From NCBI GenBank assembly GCA_000242935.3, contig CP007053.1, positions 2,899,001 to 2,963,000 on the forward strand: a stretch of DNA of 64,000 bases, given 5' to 3'. The notes under the pieces are model-generated. The model saw only the letters and a list, made by a program, of their open reading frames with translations, ran no database searches and was not told the origin of the DNA. The stretch is from Opitutaceae bacterium TAV5. Lineage in GTDB: Bacteria > Verrucomicrobiota > Verrucomicrobiia > Opitutales > Opitutaceae. Below are positions 14,856-24,328 of this stretch, piece after piece; within the stretch, counting starts at the first letter, position 1, and every line of letters starts with the position of its first letter. The position numbers were made by a program, and so were the translations under genes.

Positions 14856-17060
14856 ATGATCACTCTCACGCCCCTCGCCCCGGTTGAGTCACAGACCACG
14901 CACCGGACTCCCGGCCGGAAGGCGAACGCGTCTGGTGATCCGCTCGATGCGGCAAACGAAGGTGTATCCACAATTTCATTGCAACATACTCGTCCGGACG
15001 CGCCCGGGCTTCTGTATTCGCGCCCGGTGCGCCTGCCAGACTGGAAGCGTTGTTGTTACTACGCGCCATTCCAGCGTCACGCGATCAATCCTGCGCTCGA
15101 CCTTTGGCCCGAAGGCTACAACCAATGCCATCCGTTGCCCCTCCGCAACCGTACAGAGCTCCGCCAGGCAAAACGTGGAGGCATGTTTGCCATTTTCGGG
15201 CTCACCGATGGATCGTTTCTCGCCCTGCTTCCTCTGGTCGGAATGAGGACCGCTGCGTGGCTCCGTGGCGATCCGGATGCGGAATTGCAAATCGATGTCG
15301 CGCATTTCGGCTCCCACCACACAGCCTTCACCGGAGACATTCCCCTGCTGGTCTCCGCGTGTGCTGCCACGCCTTATGCCGCCACCGCCCGCGCGTGGAA
15401 GCTGGCCTTGTCGCATCCCCTGATGCGTGCCGCCGGACGCCTGCGCCACGAAAAGGAATACCCGGAAGTTTTCGAATACCTCGGATGGTGTTCGTTTGAG
15501 GAATACAAGCTCGACATCAACGAAGGCATCATCACCGGCGCCTTGCGTTCCCTGGCCGCCTCGCCGGTTCCGGTTCGCTGGGCGCTGATCGACGATGGCC
15601 ATATCGACGATGGCAGCCGCGCCACCGATCCGCTCATGCAGACCCAGGAAGGCGCGGATGGCGGTCCCGGTCAGGTTTCTGCCACCATGCAGGCCCGCCA
15701 GTTGCACAGCGCCCGGCCTCACCCTGAAAAATTCCCGCATGGCTGGGCTCCCGTCCGCGCCGTAGCCGACGCCGATCCACGTCTGCGCTGGCTTGGACTC
15801 TGGCTCAACTACAATGGCTACTGGGGTGGCATCGCACCCGATCACCAACTCGGTGCGGACATCGACCGCCATCTCATCGCTCTCGATCCGGATGATCCCG
15901 GCTCGGCCCGGCTTCCTGGCGAAAAGCCCGGTGATGCCGAAGCATTTTATGAAGCGTTCACGAAACCGGTTCACGAAGCCGGCTTCGACTTCATCAAGGT
16001 GGACAACCAGGCCGCCAACCTCCGTTTTTACGCCGATTCTCCAGGCGTGCAAAACGCCGTCGCCGCTGCCGCCAGCTGCCGCCATGCGCTCGAAAAAACT
16101 GTCGCCGGCCACTTCAAGGCGATCATCGGCTGCATGGCACACAACAACCTGTACATTCTTCACCAGCCCGTGTCGCAGGTGATGCGATGCAGCGAGGACT
16201 ACAAGAAAGAAGATGCCTGGCGCGCGAAGCACCACCTGCACAATTCCTTCGGCAACATGCTCTGGATGGGCCAGACCGTTTGGGGCGACCACGACATGTT
16301 TCACAGCAGCGACCGGGTGGCCGGCGCACTCATGGCCCGCAGCAAGGCGATTTCCGGCGGTCCCGTTTATCTCTCGGATCATCCCGATCATTTTGCCAAG
16401 GAGCTCATCGCTCCGCTCCATCTTGCCGACGGCCGCATCCTGCGTCCGCTGGCGCCCGCGGTTCCCCTGCCGGAGAGCGTATTCATTGATCCGTACGAAG
16501 ATGATGAGGCATACCGTGTCATCGCGCCCCTCCCGCACGACTGCGCCGCGCTGGCCGCCTGGAATCTCACTCATCCCGAAAAAACGGTGCGTGGCGCATG
16601 GCATATGGATGACCTCCAGCACCGTGACGCCATGCTCGCTTCAAGTGGCGCGGGAGTCCCGCCCGCTGGTTTGGAAATCACGGGCGGGACACCCGTGCCC
16701 CATTTCGGAAGCGGGCGGGACGCCCGCGCCACACCGGGTCGGCAAGTCCTCCTCTACGACACGCTCACCCGCACCGTCCGCCTTCTCACGTCCAACGACG
16801 CGGAAGTTGCCTTCACGCTCGCGCCGCTCACCGACGCCTTTGTTATCATGTCGCCCGTCGTTCGAGGATGGGCACTCATTGGCAATCCCGAAAAATACCT
16901 GCCCCCCTCTTTTGTCTCACGATTCGAAATTTCATCTGACGGCACCGCCATCACTCTTGCCGGAGCCGAAGCAGGTTCCGTTCTCGTCTGGCATACCCGT
17001 TCAGGGCTGCGCCAGATCGACGTTCCATCTGGTCAACAGCCCGTTACCATCAACCAATAA
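14856..17060 (+). CDS. GH36-type glycosidase, Sip1/raffinose-synthase-like
   Basis: The 734-residue protein lacks a signal peptide. Landmarks of the raffinose-synthase/alpha-galactosidase branch are LGWCSFEEY, WALIDDGHIDDG and FDFIKVDNQ, where Asp383 is the expected nucleophile; GGPVYLSDHPDHF follows near the active-site rim. Expected activity is on alpha-galactosides, but substrate is unproven. I chose the ATG at 14856 over a frame start inside the previous gene. Residues of about 597-626 (GAGVPPAG, GTPVPHFGSGRDARAT) are encoded by a palindromic repeat inserted in frame and look foreign to the family. Next in the operon is a pseudopilin 9 bp downstream. Confidence 0.82.
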   Translation: MITLTPLAPVESQTTHRTPGRKANASGDPLDAANEGVSTISLQHTRPDAPGLLYSRPVRLPDWKRCCYYAPFQRHAINPALDLWPEGYNQCHPLPLRNRTELRQAKRGGMFAIFGLTDGSFLALLPLVGMRTAAWLRGDPDAELQIDVAHFGSHHTAFTGDIPLLVSACAATPYAATARAWKLALSHPLMRAAGRLRHEKEYPEVFEYLGWCSFEEYKLDINEGIITGALRSLAASPVPVRWALIDDGHIDDGSRATDPLMQTQEGADGGPGQVSATMQARQLHSARPHPEKFPHGWAPVRAVADADPRLRWLGLWLNYNGYWGGIAPDHQLGADIDRHLIALDPDDPGSARLPGEKPGDAEAFYEAFTKPVHEAGFDFIKVDNQAANLRFYADSPGVQNAVAAAASCRHALEKTVAGHFKAIIGCMAHNNLYILHQPVSQVMRCSEDYKKEDAWRAKHHLHNSFGNMLWMGQTVWGDHDMFHSSDRVAGALMARSKAISGGPVYLSDHPDHFAKELIAPLHLADGRILRPLAPAVPLPESVFIDPYEDDEAYRVIAPLPHDCAALAAWNLTHPEKTVRGAWHMDDLQHRDAMLASSGAGVPPAGLEITGGTPVPHFGSGRDARATPGRQVLLYDTLTRTVRLLTSNDAEVAFTLAPLTDAFVIMSPVVRGWALIGNPEKYLPPSFVSRFEISSDGTAITLAGAEAGSVLVWHTRSGLRQIDVPSGQQPVTINQ
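16645..16732. repeat. Palindromic repeat element inserted in frame in the GH36-type gene
   Basis: The left arm at 16645-16666 (GTGGCGCGGGAGTCCCGCCC plus GC) and the right arm at 16711-16732 are inverted copies with one mismatch in 22 bp, around a core containing another CGGGCGGGACACCCGTG palindrome. The GTGGC...GCCAC ends recall the intergenic elements at 39466 and 45027. The 88-bp element, with flanking bases, keeps the reading frame. Confidence 0.75.
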
Positions 17061-17069
17061 TCCGTCGCC

Positions 17070-17747
17070 ATGAATCCCCGTCCCCAAACCAACATCGTAC
17101 CGCATCGCCTGTCGGGCCATGCCTTCACGCTCATCGAGCTTCTGACCGTCATCGCCATCATCGGTATCCTGGCCGCTATTATTATTCCCACGGTTGGCAA
17201 AGTCCGGGATTCTGCTCGTTCCGCACAATGCCTCAGCAACCTGCGTCAGATGGGACTCGCGGCGCGCCTTTATGCGGAGGACAACAAGGGGAAACTCATG
17301 CCCGCCGACTATAATTTCCCAAGAGGACTCTGGAAATACACAGGCCGGTCAGACAGCCGCCTTCCTCAAATTAGTGGCGATCCTCCGCCGGATCTTAAAG
17401 GGACTATCTTTGAATGTCCCAAAGTGTATTCCGACAAGCTGACTCCTCGCCGGAGTTACGGTGTGAATTATTGTTTTGGTCCCGACTACGTGGTCGAGAC
17501 AAGTGCGCAGAGCGGAAAGATCGTTCTTCTGTCCCGTTTCGAAATGCAGTCACGAACCCTGCTTTTTGGCGATCTCGGCAGAGGCACAAGCGCGACAAGC
17601 AATCTCCATCCCGGCTCCCTGAATGGTCGTCACAACGAAAAGGCCAACGTCGTCTATCTCGATGGCCATGCTGCCGCCTTAACCATTACCGAGGAAATAC
17701 GTGCAGATCCTCCGCGTATAACCTTCTGGCTCGGATACGAACGCTGA
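17070..17747 (+). CDS. Pseudopilin-like protein with H-X9-DG tail (locus B)
   Basis: A 225-residue protein. The prepilin site is Ala18/Phe19 with Glu23 at +5, followed by the hydrophobic helix FTLIELLTVIAIIGILAAII. After the helix comes VGKVRDSARSAQCLSNLRQMG, standard for this family. The C-terminal motif is canonical: His, nine residues, then Asp-Gly (HNEKANVVYLDG). It is translated 9 bp after the GH36 stop and 102 bp before the next hydrolase gene, so it is embedded among catabolic genes and away from any pilus assembly operon. A structural or secretory role in the envelope is inferred. Confidence 0.92.
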   Translation: MNPRPQTNIVPHRLSGHAFTLIELLTVIAIIGILAAIIIPTVGKVRDSARSAQCLSNLRQMGLAARLYAEDNKGKLMPADYNFPRGLWKYTGRSDSRLPQISGDPPPDLKGTIFECPKVYSDKLTPRRSYGVNYCFGPDYVVETSAQSGKIVLLSRFEMQSRTLLFGDLGRGTSATSNLHPGSLNGRHNEKANVVYLDGHAAALTITEEIRADPPRITFWLGYER

Positions 17748-17849
17748 CATCCGGCCAGTACTCGCTCCTGCTCCCCTGGCTGCCTTCCCGGAGGAAGATG
17801 TAGTTTTTTTTCTGCCATCTCAAAACGGGATTTTCTCCCCGGTCCTTTT

Positions 17850-20800
17850 ATGAAATTTTTTTTGAATCTGTCTTCCGGATACAACAGGCATTTGTCTTTG
17901 GCACGCCTGTTTCCCGTCCACCTTGCTCGCCATGCTGCCCGGGCAGGCTCCCTGCTGCTGGGAATTACGACCGCTTGCTGTATCGGGGCGGTGCAACCAA
18001 TCGTCGATCTTGCTGATGAAAGCACGGTCATCGGTTTTCGATTCAAGGATCACGGCCAGAGCGGCCAGATCACCCGACTCGGGGAGCGGCCCGCGTTAAA
18101 GGTGGAATGGGATGGTACGCAAAAGGCCTGGTGCGAATTTGGGTTCAGGCAAAAGCCGGAGGTTCCTGACTTCATCCGGGCTCGCATGATCATTGATGTT
18201 CACGTACCGGACGATAACCGGGCCACCCTGCTTACGATACGCCTGGAAGACCGCGACGGGGAAATCTTTCAGTTCAGGCAGGACATCCCGGACGGAACCA
18301 CGGGTTGGGGGAAAATCGTGTTCGAAATGGATATCAACCAACCTCCCTCCGGGAGCTGGGGGGGAAAACCGGCCAACAAAAGAATCGATCTGCCGGTAAA
18401 AGTCTCGGGCATTTCGATCGGCTACAAGGACCGGAAATCGACCGGCACATTGGGCATCGGCAAAGTGGCGATGGAGGTTGTCAGTGGTCCGGTGAGCGCC
18501 GGCCTTGAGACGGGAAATCCACTCCACGTGGTCAAACCCGGCGAGGAAGATCTGCTCGGTATCCGCATCTCCAATCCCGGTACGGAAAGCACCCGTGTCA
18601 GTTTCCACTACGCCATCGCCTTTGCCGGAAGCGACGATGCCGACGAACCTCACATCCAGGAGCTGTCACTTCGCCCACGGGAGGAAACCGTCGTCCCCCT
18701 TCCGCACCCTTCCAGGTATGGTGTTTACAAACTCCGTTTCAAGTTGACGGACGATCAGGGAATGCTCGCGGAGAACACGCTGAGTTATTGCTACATGCCG
18801 CCTGCCGGTCCGGTTCCCGGACAGGCCAGAGGATTCCTGTTCGGGATAAGCGAACACCCGCAATGGTATCCGCGCGAGGAGCAGGACTTGATGGCCATGG
18901 CAGCTGCCTGGGCCGGCATCAAGGTTATCCGGGATGGTATCGACTGGCGGAAAATGCAACCGGCCAAAGACCAGTGGAGATTCGACAGTTTCGATTTCTT
19001 TCTGGAGGTCTTCGCGAAATATGGCATCGAGCTCGCTCCTACCTATCCTGGCCCACTTCCCCAATGGGCGACCGCTGCCGACTGGAAGCCGGCCAAGCCT
19101 GTCAATCGCGGACGTCCGCGCCCTGATTATGGATACTGGGCGGAGTTTGTCCGGACGTTCGTCGAACGATATAAAGGTCGTATTCGTTTTGTTGAGACAT
19201 GGAACGAGCCCGATTTGCTCTCCTTCGCCAATTTCACTCCGGAGGAATATGTCCGGTTGATGGAAATCGCCTACAAGGAAACGAAAAAAGTTGATCCGGG
19301 CATTCAGGTACAATCCGGCGGCTTCACGACCTTCAGGCTGGATCCATCCGCAACTTCCGATCCGAGATTCATGGAAAAATCCGTCCGCAACGGGAAAGAT
19401 TTTTACGACATTTTTGCATTTCACGGACACGGCCCTTTCCACCGCTATGTGATCAATCTCGGAAACCTGGCCGAAATGCGCACTTCGCTGGGCGACACCA
19501 AACCATGGTGGGCCAACGAAACCGCCATCTCGACCGTCCATGCCGGAGAAATCGGTCAGGCCGAAACCCTGTTCCGGAAATTCCTCTACAGTTGGGCGCA
19601 CGGAGCCATCGGCTACAACTGGTATAACCTCCGCAACAAGGGCTTCGACCCGAAGAACAACGAGCACAACTTCGGGCTCATCACCAAAGACTTTTATCCC
19701 AAACCCGCTTACGTGACCTACAACATGCTGGCGCGCTACTACCGGGAGGGCGAATTCATCCGTAGTGTTGATCCGGGCACGGGTCAGCACGGGTACCTGT
19801 TCCGGGGAAAATCAGGAGACTATCTGCTGGCCAACTGGAACGGCGACCCGGCTGCGGGCGATATCCGTCCTGTCATCATCAACGGTGTTACGGGCAAAGC
19901 CTTCATCATTGATCTTTGGGGCAACGAAACCCCTGTCGAAATTGCAAACGGCACATTGATTTTGCCCGTTACACGGCGTCCATCGACACTTCGCATTACG
20001 AACCAGACCGGCGAACCGTCCATCATCGGCGAACTGTTTGGAACCAGGGGAGAATTCACAATTCTACCCGGAACGAAGCGTGATTTTGCTCTCACGCTCA
20101 ACAATCCTGGTCAACGCGAACTCACCTTTGACCTGAATTTCTCCGCCCCGTCCGGAATCAGGATCACTCCTGCACAGAAGACAGTCACCCTTCGTCCGGG
20201 CCAAAGCCGGGATATCGTTTTTGATGTGTCGGCGGATGCCTCCTCTCCTGTTTCCTCCAGGTCTGATGAGAGGGACATCGTGCAACTCAACCTCCGCGCA
20301 GGGCAACTCTGGCAGGGAACATTTGACTACAAAGTCAGAACAGCCACGCGCATCCCGAACGGGAATTTTTCCAAAGAACCCAACTTTGTTCTCAACAACG
20401 TAAGCCAGGTAACGTCGCTCGTCGTCAACGAACCTTCATCCGCTCATCTTTTCTGGAAAGGTCCGGAGGATCTTGGCGCGAAAATCTGGTTGAGCGAAAA
20501 AGACGGGCGCTTGTTGCTGAAGGCGGTCGTGACGGACGATATCCATGTTCAGCCTTATTCGGGTCCGGAAGTCTGGAACGGAGACAACATTCAGTTTGGA
20601 TTCAAAATTCCCGGCCAGGAACCCAACTGGGAAATAGGGCTCACTCATCTTGCCTCCGGTCGCTCCGAAGTCCACATCTGGCAGGCACCCCGCGGTCGCT
20701 CCGTCCATTCTGTATCCGAAAAAATCTCACTCAAAACGCGACGTGATGAACCGGTAAAACAAACGATCTACGAAGCAGAAATCCCGCTCGACATCATTGG

Positions 20801-20954
20801 ACTGGACAGGGAAACCGCCCGACACGGCTTCAATTTCAACCTTCTGGTCAACGACAACGATGGCACGACACGTGAAAGTTACATCTCCATCGCCCCCGGT
20901 CTTGGTCGCGGCAAGGCAACGGAGGATTGGCCCGTCGTCGTATTTGACCAATGA
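17850..20954 (+). CDS. Large GH39-like glycoside hydrolase with C-terminal CBM9-like domain
   Basis: The 1034-residue product has a long N-terminal signal region (hydrophobic core at about 33-48). An N-terminal beta domain follows to about 330, then a TIM barrel starting GFLFGISEHPQWYP. The acid/base is Glu453 in ETWNEPD and the nucleophile candidate is Glu557 in WWANETA; the barrel ends with EHNFGLITKDFYPKPAY. After an immunoglobulin-like linker (about 720-830), the last 190 residues (VVTDDIHVQ, VWNGDNIQFGF) resemble the CBM9-like sugar-binding fold. It is probably exported and acts on plant hemicellulose or pectin side chains; substrate is not predictable. It lies in the locus B operon. Confidence 0.85.
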   Translation: MKFFLNLSSGYNRHLSLARLFPVHLARHAARAGSLLLGITTACCIGAVQPIVDLADESTVIGFRFKDHGQSGQITRLGERPALKVEWDGTQKAWCEFGFRQKPEVPDFIRARMIIDVHVPDDNRATLLTIRLEDRDGEIFQFRQDIPDGTTGWGKIVFEMDINQPPSGSWGGKPANKRIDLPVKVSGISIGYKDRKSTGTLGIGKVAMEVVSGPVSAGLETGNPLHVVKPGEEDLLGIRISNPGTESTRVSFHYAIAFAGSDDADEPHIQELSLRPREETVVPLPHPSRYGVYKLRFKLTDDQGMLAENTLSYCYMPPAGPVPGQARGFLFGISEHPQWYPREEQDLMAMAAAWAGIKVIRDGIDWRKMQPAKDQWRFDSFDFFLEVFAKYGIELAPTYPGPLPQWATAADWKPAKPVNRGRPRPDYGYWAEFVRTFVERYKGRIRFVETWNEPDLLSFANFTPEEYVRLMEIAYKETKKVDPGIQVQSGGFTTFRLDPSATSDPRFMEKSVRNGKDFYDIFAFHGHGPFHRYVINLGNLAEMRTSLGDTKPWWANETAISTVHAGEIGQAETLFRKFLYSWAHGAIGYNWYNLRNKGFDPKNNEHNFGLITKDFYPKPAYVTYNMLARYYREGEFIRSVDPGTGQHGYLFRGKSGDYLLANWNGDPAAGDIRPVIINGVTGKAFIIDLWGNETPVEIANGTLILPVTRRPSTLRITNQTGEPSIIGELFGTRGEFTILPGTKRDFALTLNNPGQRELTFDLNFSAPSGIRITPAQKTVTLRPGQSRDIVFDVSADASSPVSSRSDERDIVQLNLRAGQLWQGTFDYKVRTATRIPNGNFSKEPNFVLNNVSQVTSLVVNEPSSAHLFWKGPEDLGAKIWLSEKDGRLLLKAVVTDDIHVQPYSGPEVWNGDNIQFGFKIPGQEPNWEIGLTHLASGRSEVHIWQAPRGRSVHSVSEKISLKTRRDEPVKQTIYEAEIPLDIIGLDRETARHGFNFNLLVNDNDGTTRESYISIAPGLGRGKATEDWPVVVFDQ

Positions 20955-20995
20955 CAGGGGTATAGTCTCCCCTTCCTCTTGCATCAGCTAAACAT

Positions 20996-21886
20996 ATGGG
21001 TAGCTCGTCCTGTTTTCTTTTTTCATATTTTACCGGCAAGGGGCAGGAGGGTCTCCGGCTTGCTGCAAGCCGGGACGGCCGTTCCTGGGCTCCGCTGGGG
21101 AACGATCATGTTTTCCTGAGGCCACAGGTCGGCGAATCAAAGTTGATGCGCGATCCGCATCTGTTTGCCGGACCGGATGGAGTATTCCATCTGGTCTGGA
21201 CGACATCGTGGGACGGGCAAACCATCGGTTATGCGTCCTCGCGCGATCTCATCCACTGGTCCGCACAACGTGCGCTCCATGTCATGGCCAACGAGCCGGG
21301 GTGCCGGAACTGCTGGGCTCCCGAACTGGCTTTCGACGAGTCCTGCGGCGAGTTCGTGATTCTCTGGTCATCCACGGTGGAGGGACGATTTGAAACCACG
21401 GCAGGCAGTTGCGAAGACGGCTACAACCATCGCCTCTACGCTTGCCGCACCCGTGACTTTGTCACGCTGTCACCCGCGCAACTGATGTTCGATCCTGGTT
21501 ATCCGGTGATCGATGGATCGCTGGTGCGGCGGGGCGATTTCTGGTATCTGATTTACAAAGACGAAACGCGTCATCCCGAACCCCGCAAATACCTGCAATG
21601 GGTGTCCGGACCGTCTCCCTTCGGCCCGTGGTCCGCGCCTTCCGGTCCGATTTCACCCTCATGGGTCGAAGGACCGGCTCCGCTGGAGAAAGACGGGTAC
21701 TTGTGGGTTTACTACGACGTCTATCGTGAAGGCCGTTATGGAGCTGTCCGGACGCGTGATTTTGTTACATGGGAGGATGTGGAAGGTGTCGCCATGCCGC
21801 GCGGAGTACGCCACGGGACAGCCTTGGCTGTGCCAACGGAAGTCGTTTCCCGGATGTCTGCATCCATCGATATCGGCACGTTGTGA
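20996..21886 (+). CDS. Glycoside hydrolase family 43-like protein
   Basis: A 296-residue five-bladed propeller-type protein without signal peptide. The three expected acidic residues are visible: Asp53 in MRDPHLF, Asp173 in YPVIDGSLV and Glu225 in SWVEGPAPL, the usual base, modulator and acid of GH43. Blade repeats such as ASSRDLIHWS and TRDFVTWEDV are typical. The family includes arabinofuranosidases and xylosidases; the specific activity cannot be read from sequence. It follows the GH39-like gene by 41 bp in the same direction and is likely cotranscribed. Confidence 0.88.
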   Translation: MGSSSCFLFSYFTGKGQEGLRLAASRDGRSWAPLGNDHVFLRPQVGESKLMRDPHLFAGPDGVFHLVWTTSWDGQTIGYASSRDLIHWSAQRALHVMANEPGCRNCWAPELAFDESCGEFVILWSSTVEGRFETTAGSCEDGYNHRLYACRTRDFVTLSPAQLMFDPGYPVIDGSLVRRGDFWYLIYKDETRHPEPRKYLQWVSGPSPFGPWSAPSGPISPSWVEGPAPLEKDGYLWVYYDVYREGRYGAVRTRDFVTWEDVEGVAMPRGVRHGTALAVPTEVVSRMSASIDIGTL

Positions 21887-21968
21887 GGCACTGACCCGGA
21901 CGGGTTGGTCGCAATACTTCCCGGTGAACGGAATCTTTACGAAGAGGAAACTCCGGTGCTGTGAAAAA

Positions 21969-22048
21969 GTAGCGGCAGGCATCCCTGCCTGTCGGGCGAG
22001 GGGACTCGCCTCAAACCGGCGATGCTTTGCATCGTACCCACATGCCGG
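21969..22048. repeat. Chain of short hairpins in the GH43-oxidoreductase gap
   Basis: Three consecutive palindromes are seen: GGCAGGCATCCCTGCC, GGCGAGGGGACTCGCC and GATGCTTTGCATC, then ACCCACATGCCGG. The GGCATCCCTGCC core is shared with the elements at 39466 and 45027. The 254-bp gap (21887-22140) holds nothing else I can support; a terminator-like role after the GH43 gene is possible. Confidence 0.55.
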
Positions 22049-22140
22049 TTCACCGAAAATGAATACGTCGGGGTACTCATTGATGTGAGTGGCATTCCGC
22101 TGTCGTTCGCGCAGGCGCAGGATAGCGTCCGGGGGAATAA

Positions 22141-23511
22141 ATGAACCGCTGTTCCGATAATTCCGTCACCGGCCGGCCATCGCTTGCCTGTTCGCCCTTG
22201 CTGCCTGAGATAACCGAGCCGGAAAGAAGTATTCCGGTCCAGGATTCCTTCGATGTGCTGGTCTGCGGAAGCGGTCCCGCCGGTATCGCCGCGGCGCTTT
22301 CGGCGGCGCGAGCCGGAGCGCGCACCTGCATTGTCGAAAACGGCGGCTGTCTCGGTGGTGTATGGACCGCCGGGCTCCTGACCTATATTCTCGATGCCGG
22401 GAACAAGCCCGGTATCACCCGCGAAATCCGAGAGCGTTTGCGCGAACGCGGCGCGCTCGCACAATTGCATGATCTATATGACGTCGAGGCGATGAAGCTT
22501 CTTCTGGAAGAGCTTTGCGAACTGGATGGCGTCCACGTGCGGCTCTATACCCGGCTGGTCGCCGCGAGGGTTGAAGAGAGGCGTGTCACCCATGCGGTCT
22601 TCGAGTCGAAAGAGGGACGCTTTGCCCTGGAGGCCGCGCGTTTTGTCGATTGCACCGGCGACGGCGATCTGGGGGCGTTTGCGGGTTGCGGGTTCGATTT
22701 CGGGCGTGATTCCGACGGACTTACCCAGCCCATGACCCTGATGGCGATCATCGCCAATGTTCCTTTCGCCTGCCTGCACGGGGATCACCCGTGGGGACCG
22801 TTTCTTGCCGAAACCAAGGACCGGTTGCGCGAAATGCTGACGAGCGCGGGCTTTCAGCCTTCCTACGCGAAACCCACGATCTTTCCTCTGCCCAACGGAC
22901 TGGGAGCGCTCATGGTGCACCATGCCTATGAAATGTCGGGACTGAGATCGACCGACCTCACCGCCGCCACGCTCCAGGGCCGCCGCGAGCTCCATCAGGC
23001 AGTCGCTGCCATGCGCCGCTTCGGTCCCGGGTGGGAAAACCTCGTGCTCGTCGAGAGTGCCGCCCATATCGGGGTGCGCGAGGGGCGTCGTCTGCACGGC
23101 CGTTACCGGATTGTCGCCGATGACATTGCGGAAGGGAAGACGCATCCCGACGCCGTTGCCCGCGCGACCTTCGGTTTCGATGTTCACAGCGTGCGCCGGA
23201 GCGACGGTGGCGGTTATGGTTGCGACGGACTCGGGAAGCACCCGCAGCCCTACGATATCCCGCTGCGCGCGCTGATTGCCCGCGATCGTGACAACCTGCT
23301 CATGGCGGGACGCTGTATCAGTGGCGATTTTCACGCGCATGCGAGCTATCGGGTAACGGGCAACGCCACCATTACGGGTGAGGCGGCGGGCGTACTCGCC
23401 GCCGTGTCACTGTGCGATGACACCACGCCCTTCCAGGTGGAATTCTCCCGCTTTTTCCGCGCGCTCCATGACGTGCGGGAGTGTGCGGCATGCGCGGTGA
23501 CAGCAGGGTAA
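22141..23511 (+). CDS. FAD-dependent oxidoreductase
   Basis: A 456-residue protein of the FAD_oxidored type often found with polysaccharide genes. The dinucleotide-binding motif is GSGPAGIAAALSAARAG at about residues 41-57, ending in the ribose-binding acid IVE. FVDCTGDGDLGAFAG is the second family signature and LMAGRCISGDFHAHASYR is the C-terminal FAD segment. Typical members act on secondary alcohols of sugars or similar compounds; the substrate is unknown. It is last in locus B, 254 bp after the GH43 gene behind a repeat element, so it may be a separate transcript. Confidence 0.85.
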   Translation: MNRCSDNSVTGRPSLACSPLLPEITEPERSIPVQDSFDVLVCGSGPAGIAAALSAARAGARTCIVENGGCLGGVWTAGLLTYILDAGNKPGITREIRERLRERGALAQLHDLYDVEAMKLLLEELCELDGVHVRLYTRLVAARVEERRVTHAVFESKEGRFALEAARFVDCTGDGDLGAFAGCGFDFGRDSDGLTQPMTLMAIIANVPFACLHGDHPWGPFLAETKDRLREMLTSAGFQPSYAKPTIFPLPNGLGALMVHHAYEMSGLRSTDLTAATLQGRRELHQAVAAMRRFGPGWENLVLVESAAHIGVREGRRLHGRYRIVADDIAEGKTHPDAVARATFGFDVHSVRRSDGGGYGCDGLGKHPQPYDIPLRALIARDRDNLLMAGRCISGDFHAHASYRVTGNATITGEAAGVLAAVSLCDDTTPFQVEFSRFFRALHDVRECAACAVTAG

Positions 23512-23704
23512 AACCGGCATGTTCCCCGTCTTTCCCGATTGCGGGAAGATAGCCGCGTCATGATCGGACGACGGCTGGCTTCGTTATGAACCGGCCAGCT
23601 CGTTGGTATTCATGCCTGGTGCAGGCCGGGAGGCATATTGCGGCGAGCGACAAATCAAATCAGGAACGGAGAACGCGAGGGCGAGGATATCGTGATTCCT
23701 ACGC

Positions 23705-24328
23705 TCAGCGCGCGACGAGTTTCATGTCGTCGAAGTACAGAACCGTGTCCGGCAAGGCGGAGCCTTTCCAGCCATCGGCGTAGATTACGAAACGCGTGAT
23801 GCGGCTCCAGCCTCCGGGGGATTTGTTCGGGGCGAACCGGGTGAAGGGGACGACAACCTGCCGCCAGCCGGTCCAGTCAACCGTGAACGTATGGCGGTAG
23901 TAACTGCTCCGGTCGTCCGGGATGTCGGTGCTCCGGGGGGAGGTGAGTACGATGCTGAGCTGTTGTCCGTTGTTCGTCTCCGAATACAGCCAGAAAACAA
24001 GCGCCTCGTAAGCGGACCAGTCGACGGGGACATCGGCCAGTTGCAGGTGTTTGTTCACGGGCAGGTCGCTCCATCTTCCGGAGGTTTTCCCCTGTTTCAC
24101 CCGTTCGGGAATGGAAACGTATTCGAGAGGGCTCTTTCGGGGATTGGAGGGACGCAACCACTGGCGTTGTGCGTGAGGGATTTCGAAGTCACTGAGGAGG
24201 AGTTCCTGAGGGGCAGTATCGGCGGCGGTGACGGCGATTGCGAGGATCGCGGAAGCGAGGAAGGCGCAGACGGCAATGCCATAACGGACGGGAGACAGGA
24301 GCGGCAGGCGAGCTGTGTTTGTTTTCAT
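23705..24328 (-). CDS. Secreted carbohydrate-binding-like protein (locus C)
   Basis: A 207-residue product with a long signal peptide (about 1-35, ending VTAADTAPQ). The mature domain is a beta-jelly-roll of the CBM11/galactose-binding type: it opens with LLLSDFE, has VDWSAYEALVFWLYSE and WTGWRQVVVPF, and closes with DTVLYFDDMKLV. It is a non-catalytic glycan-binding candidate. Its ATG overlaps the upstream stop codon by 4 bp (ATGA at 24325-24328), so it is translationally coupled and last in the locus C operon. The following 193-bp gap to 23512 shows no further gene. Confidence 0.8.
   Translation of the reverse strand: MKTNTARLPLLSPVRYGIAVCAFLASAILAIAVTAADTAPQELLLSDFEIPHAQRQWLRPSNPRKSPLEYVSIPERVKQGKTSGRWSDLPVNKHLQLADVPVDWSAYEALVFWLYSETNNGQQLSIVLTSPRSTDIPDDRSSYYRHTFTVDWTGWRQVVVPFTRFAPNKSPGGWSRITRFVIYADGWKGSALPDTVLYFDDMKLVAR

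Noticed and set aside
14976-16622. 548-codon minus-strand frame opposite the GH36-type gene
   Set aside because: It has no recognisable domains and lies wholly antisense to a gene with clear catalytic motifs.
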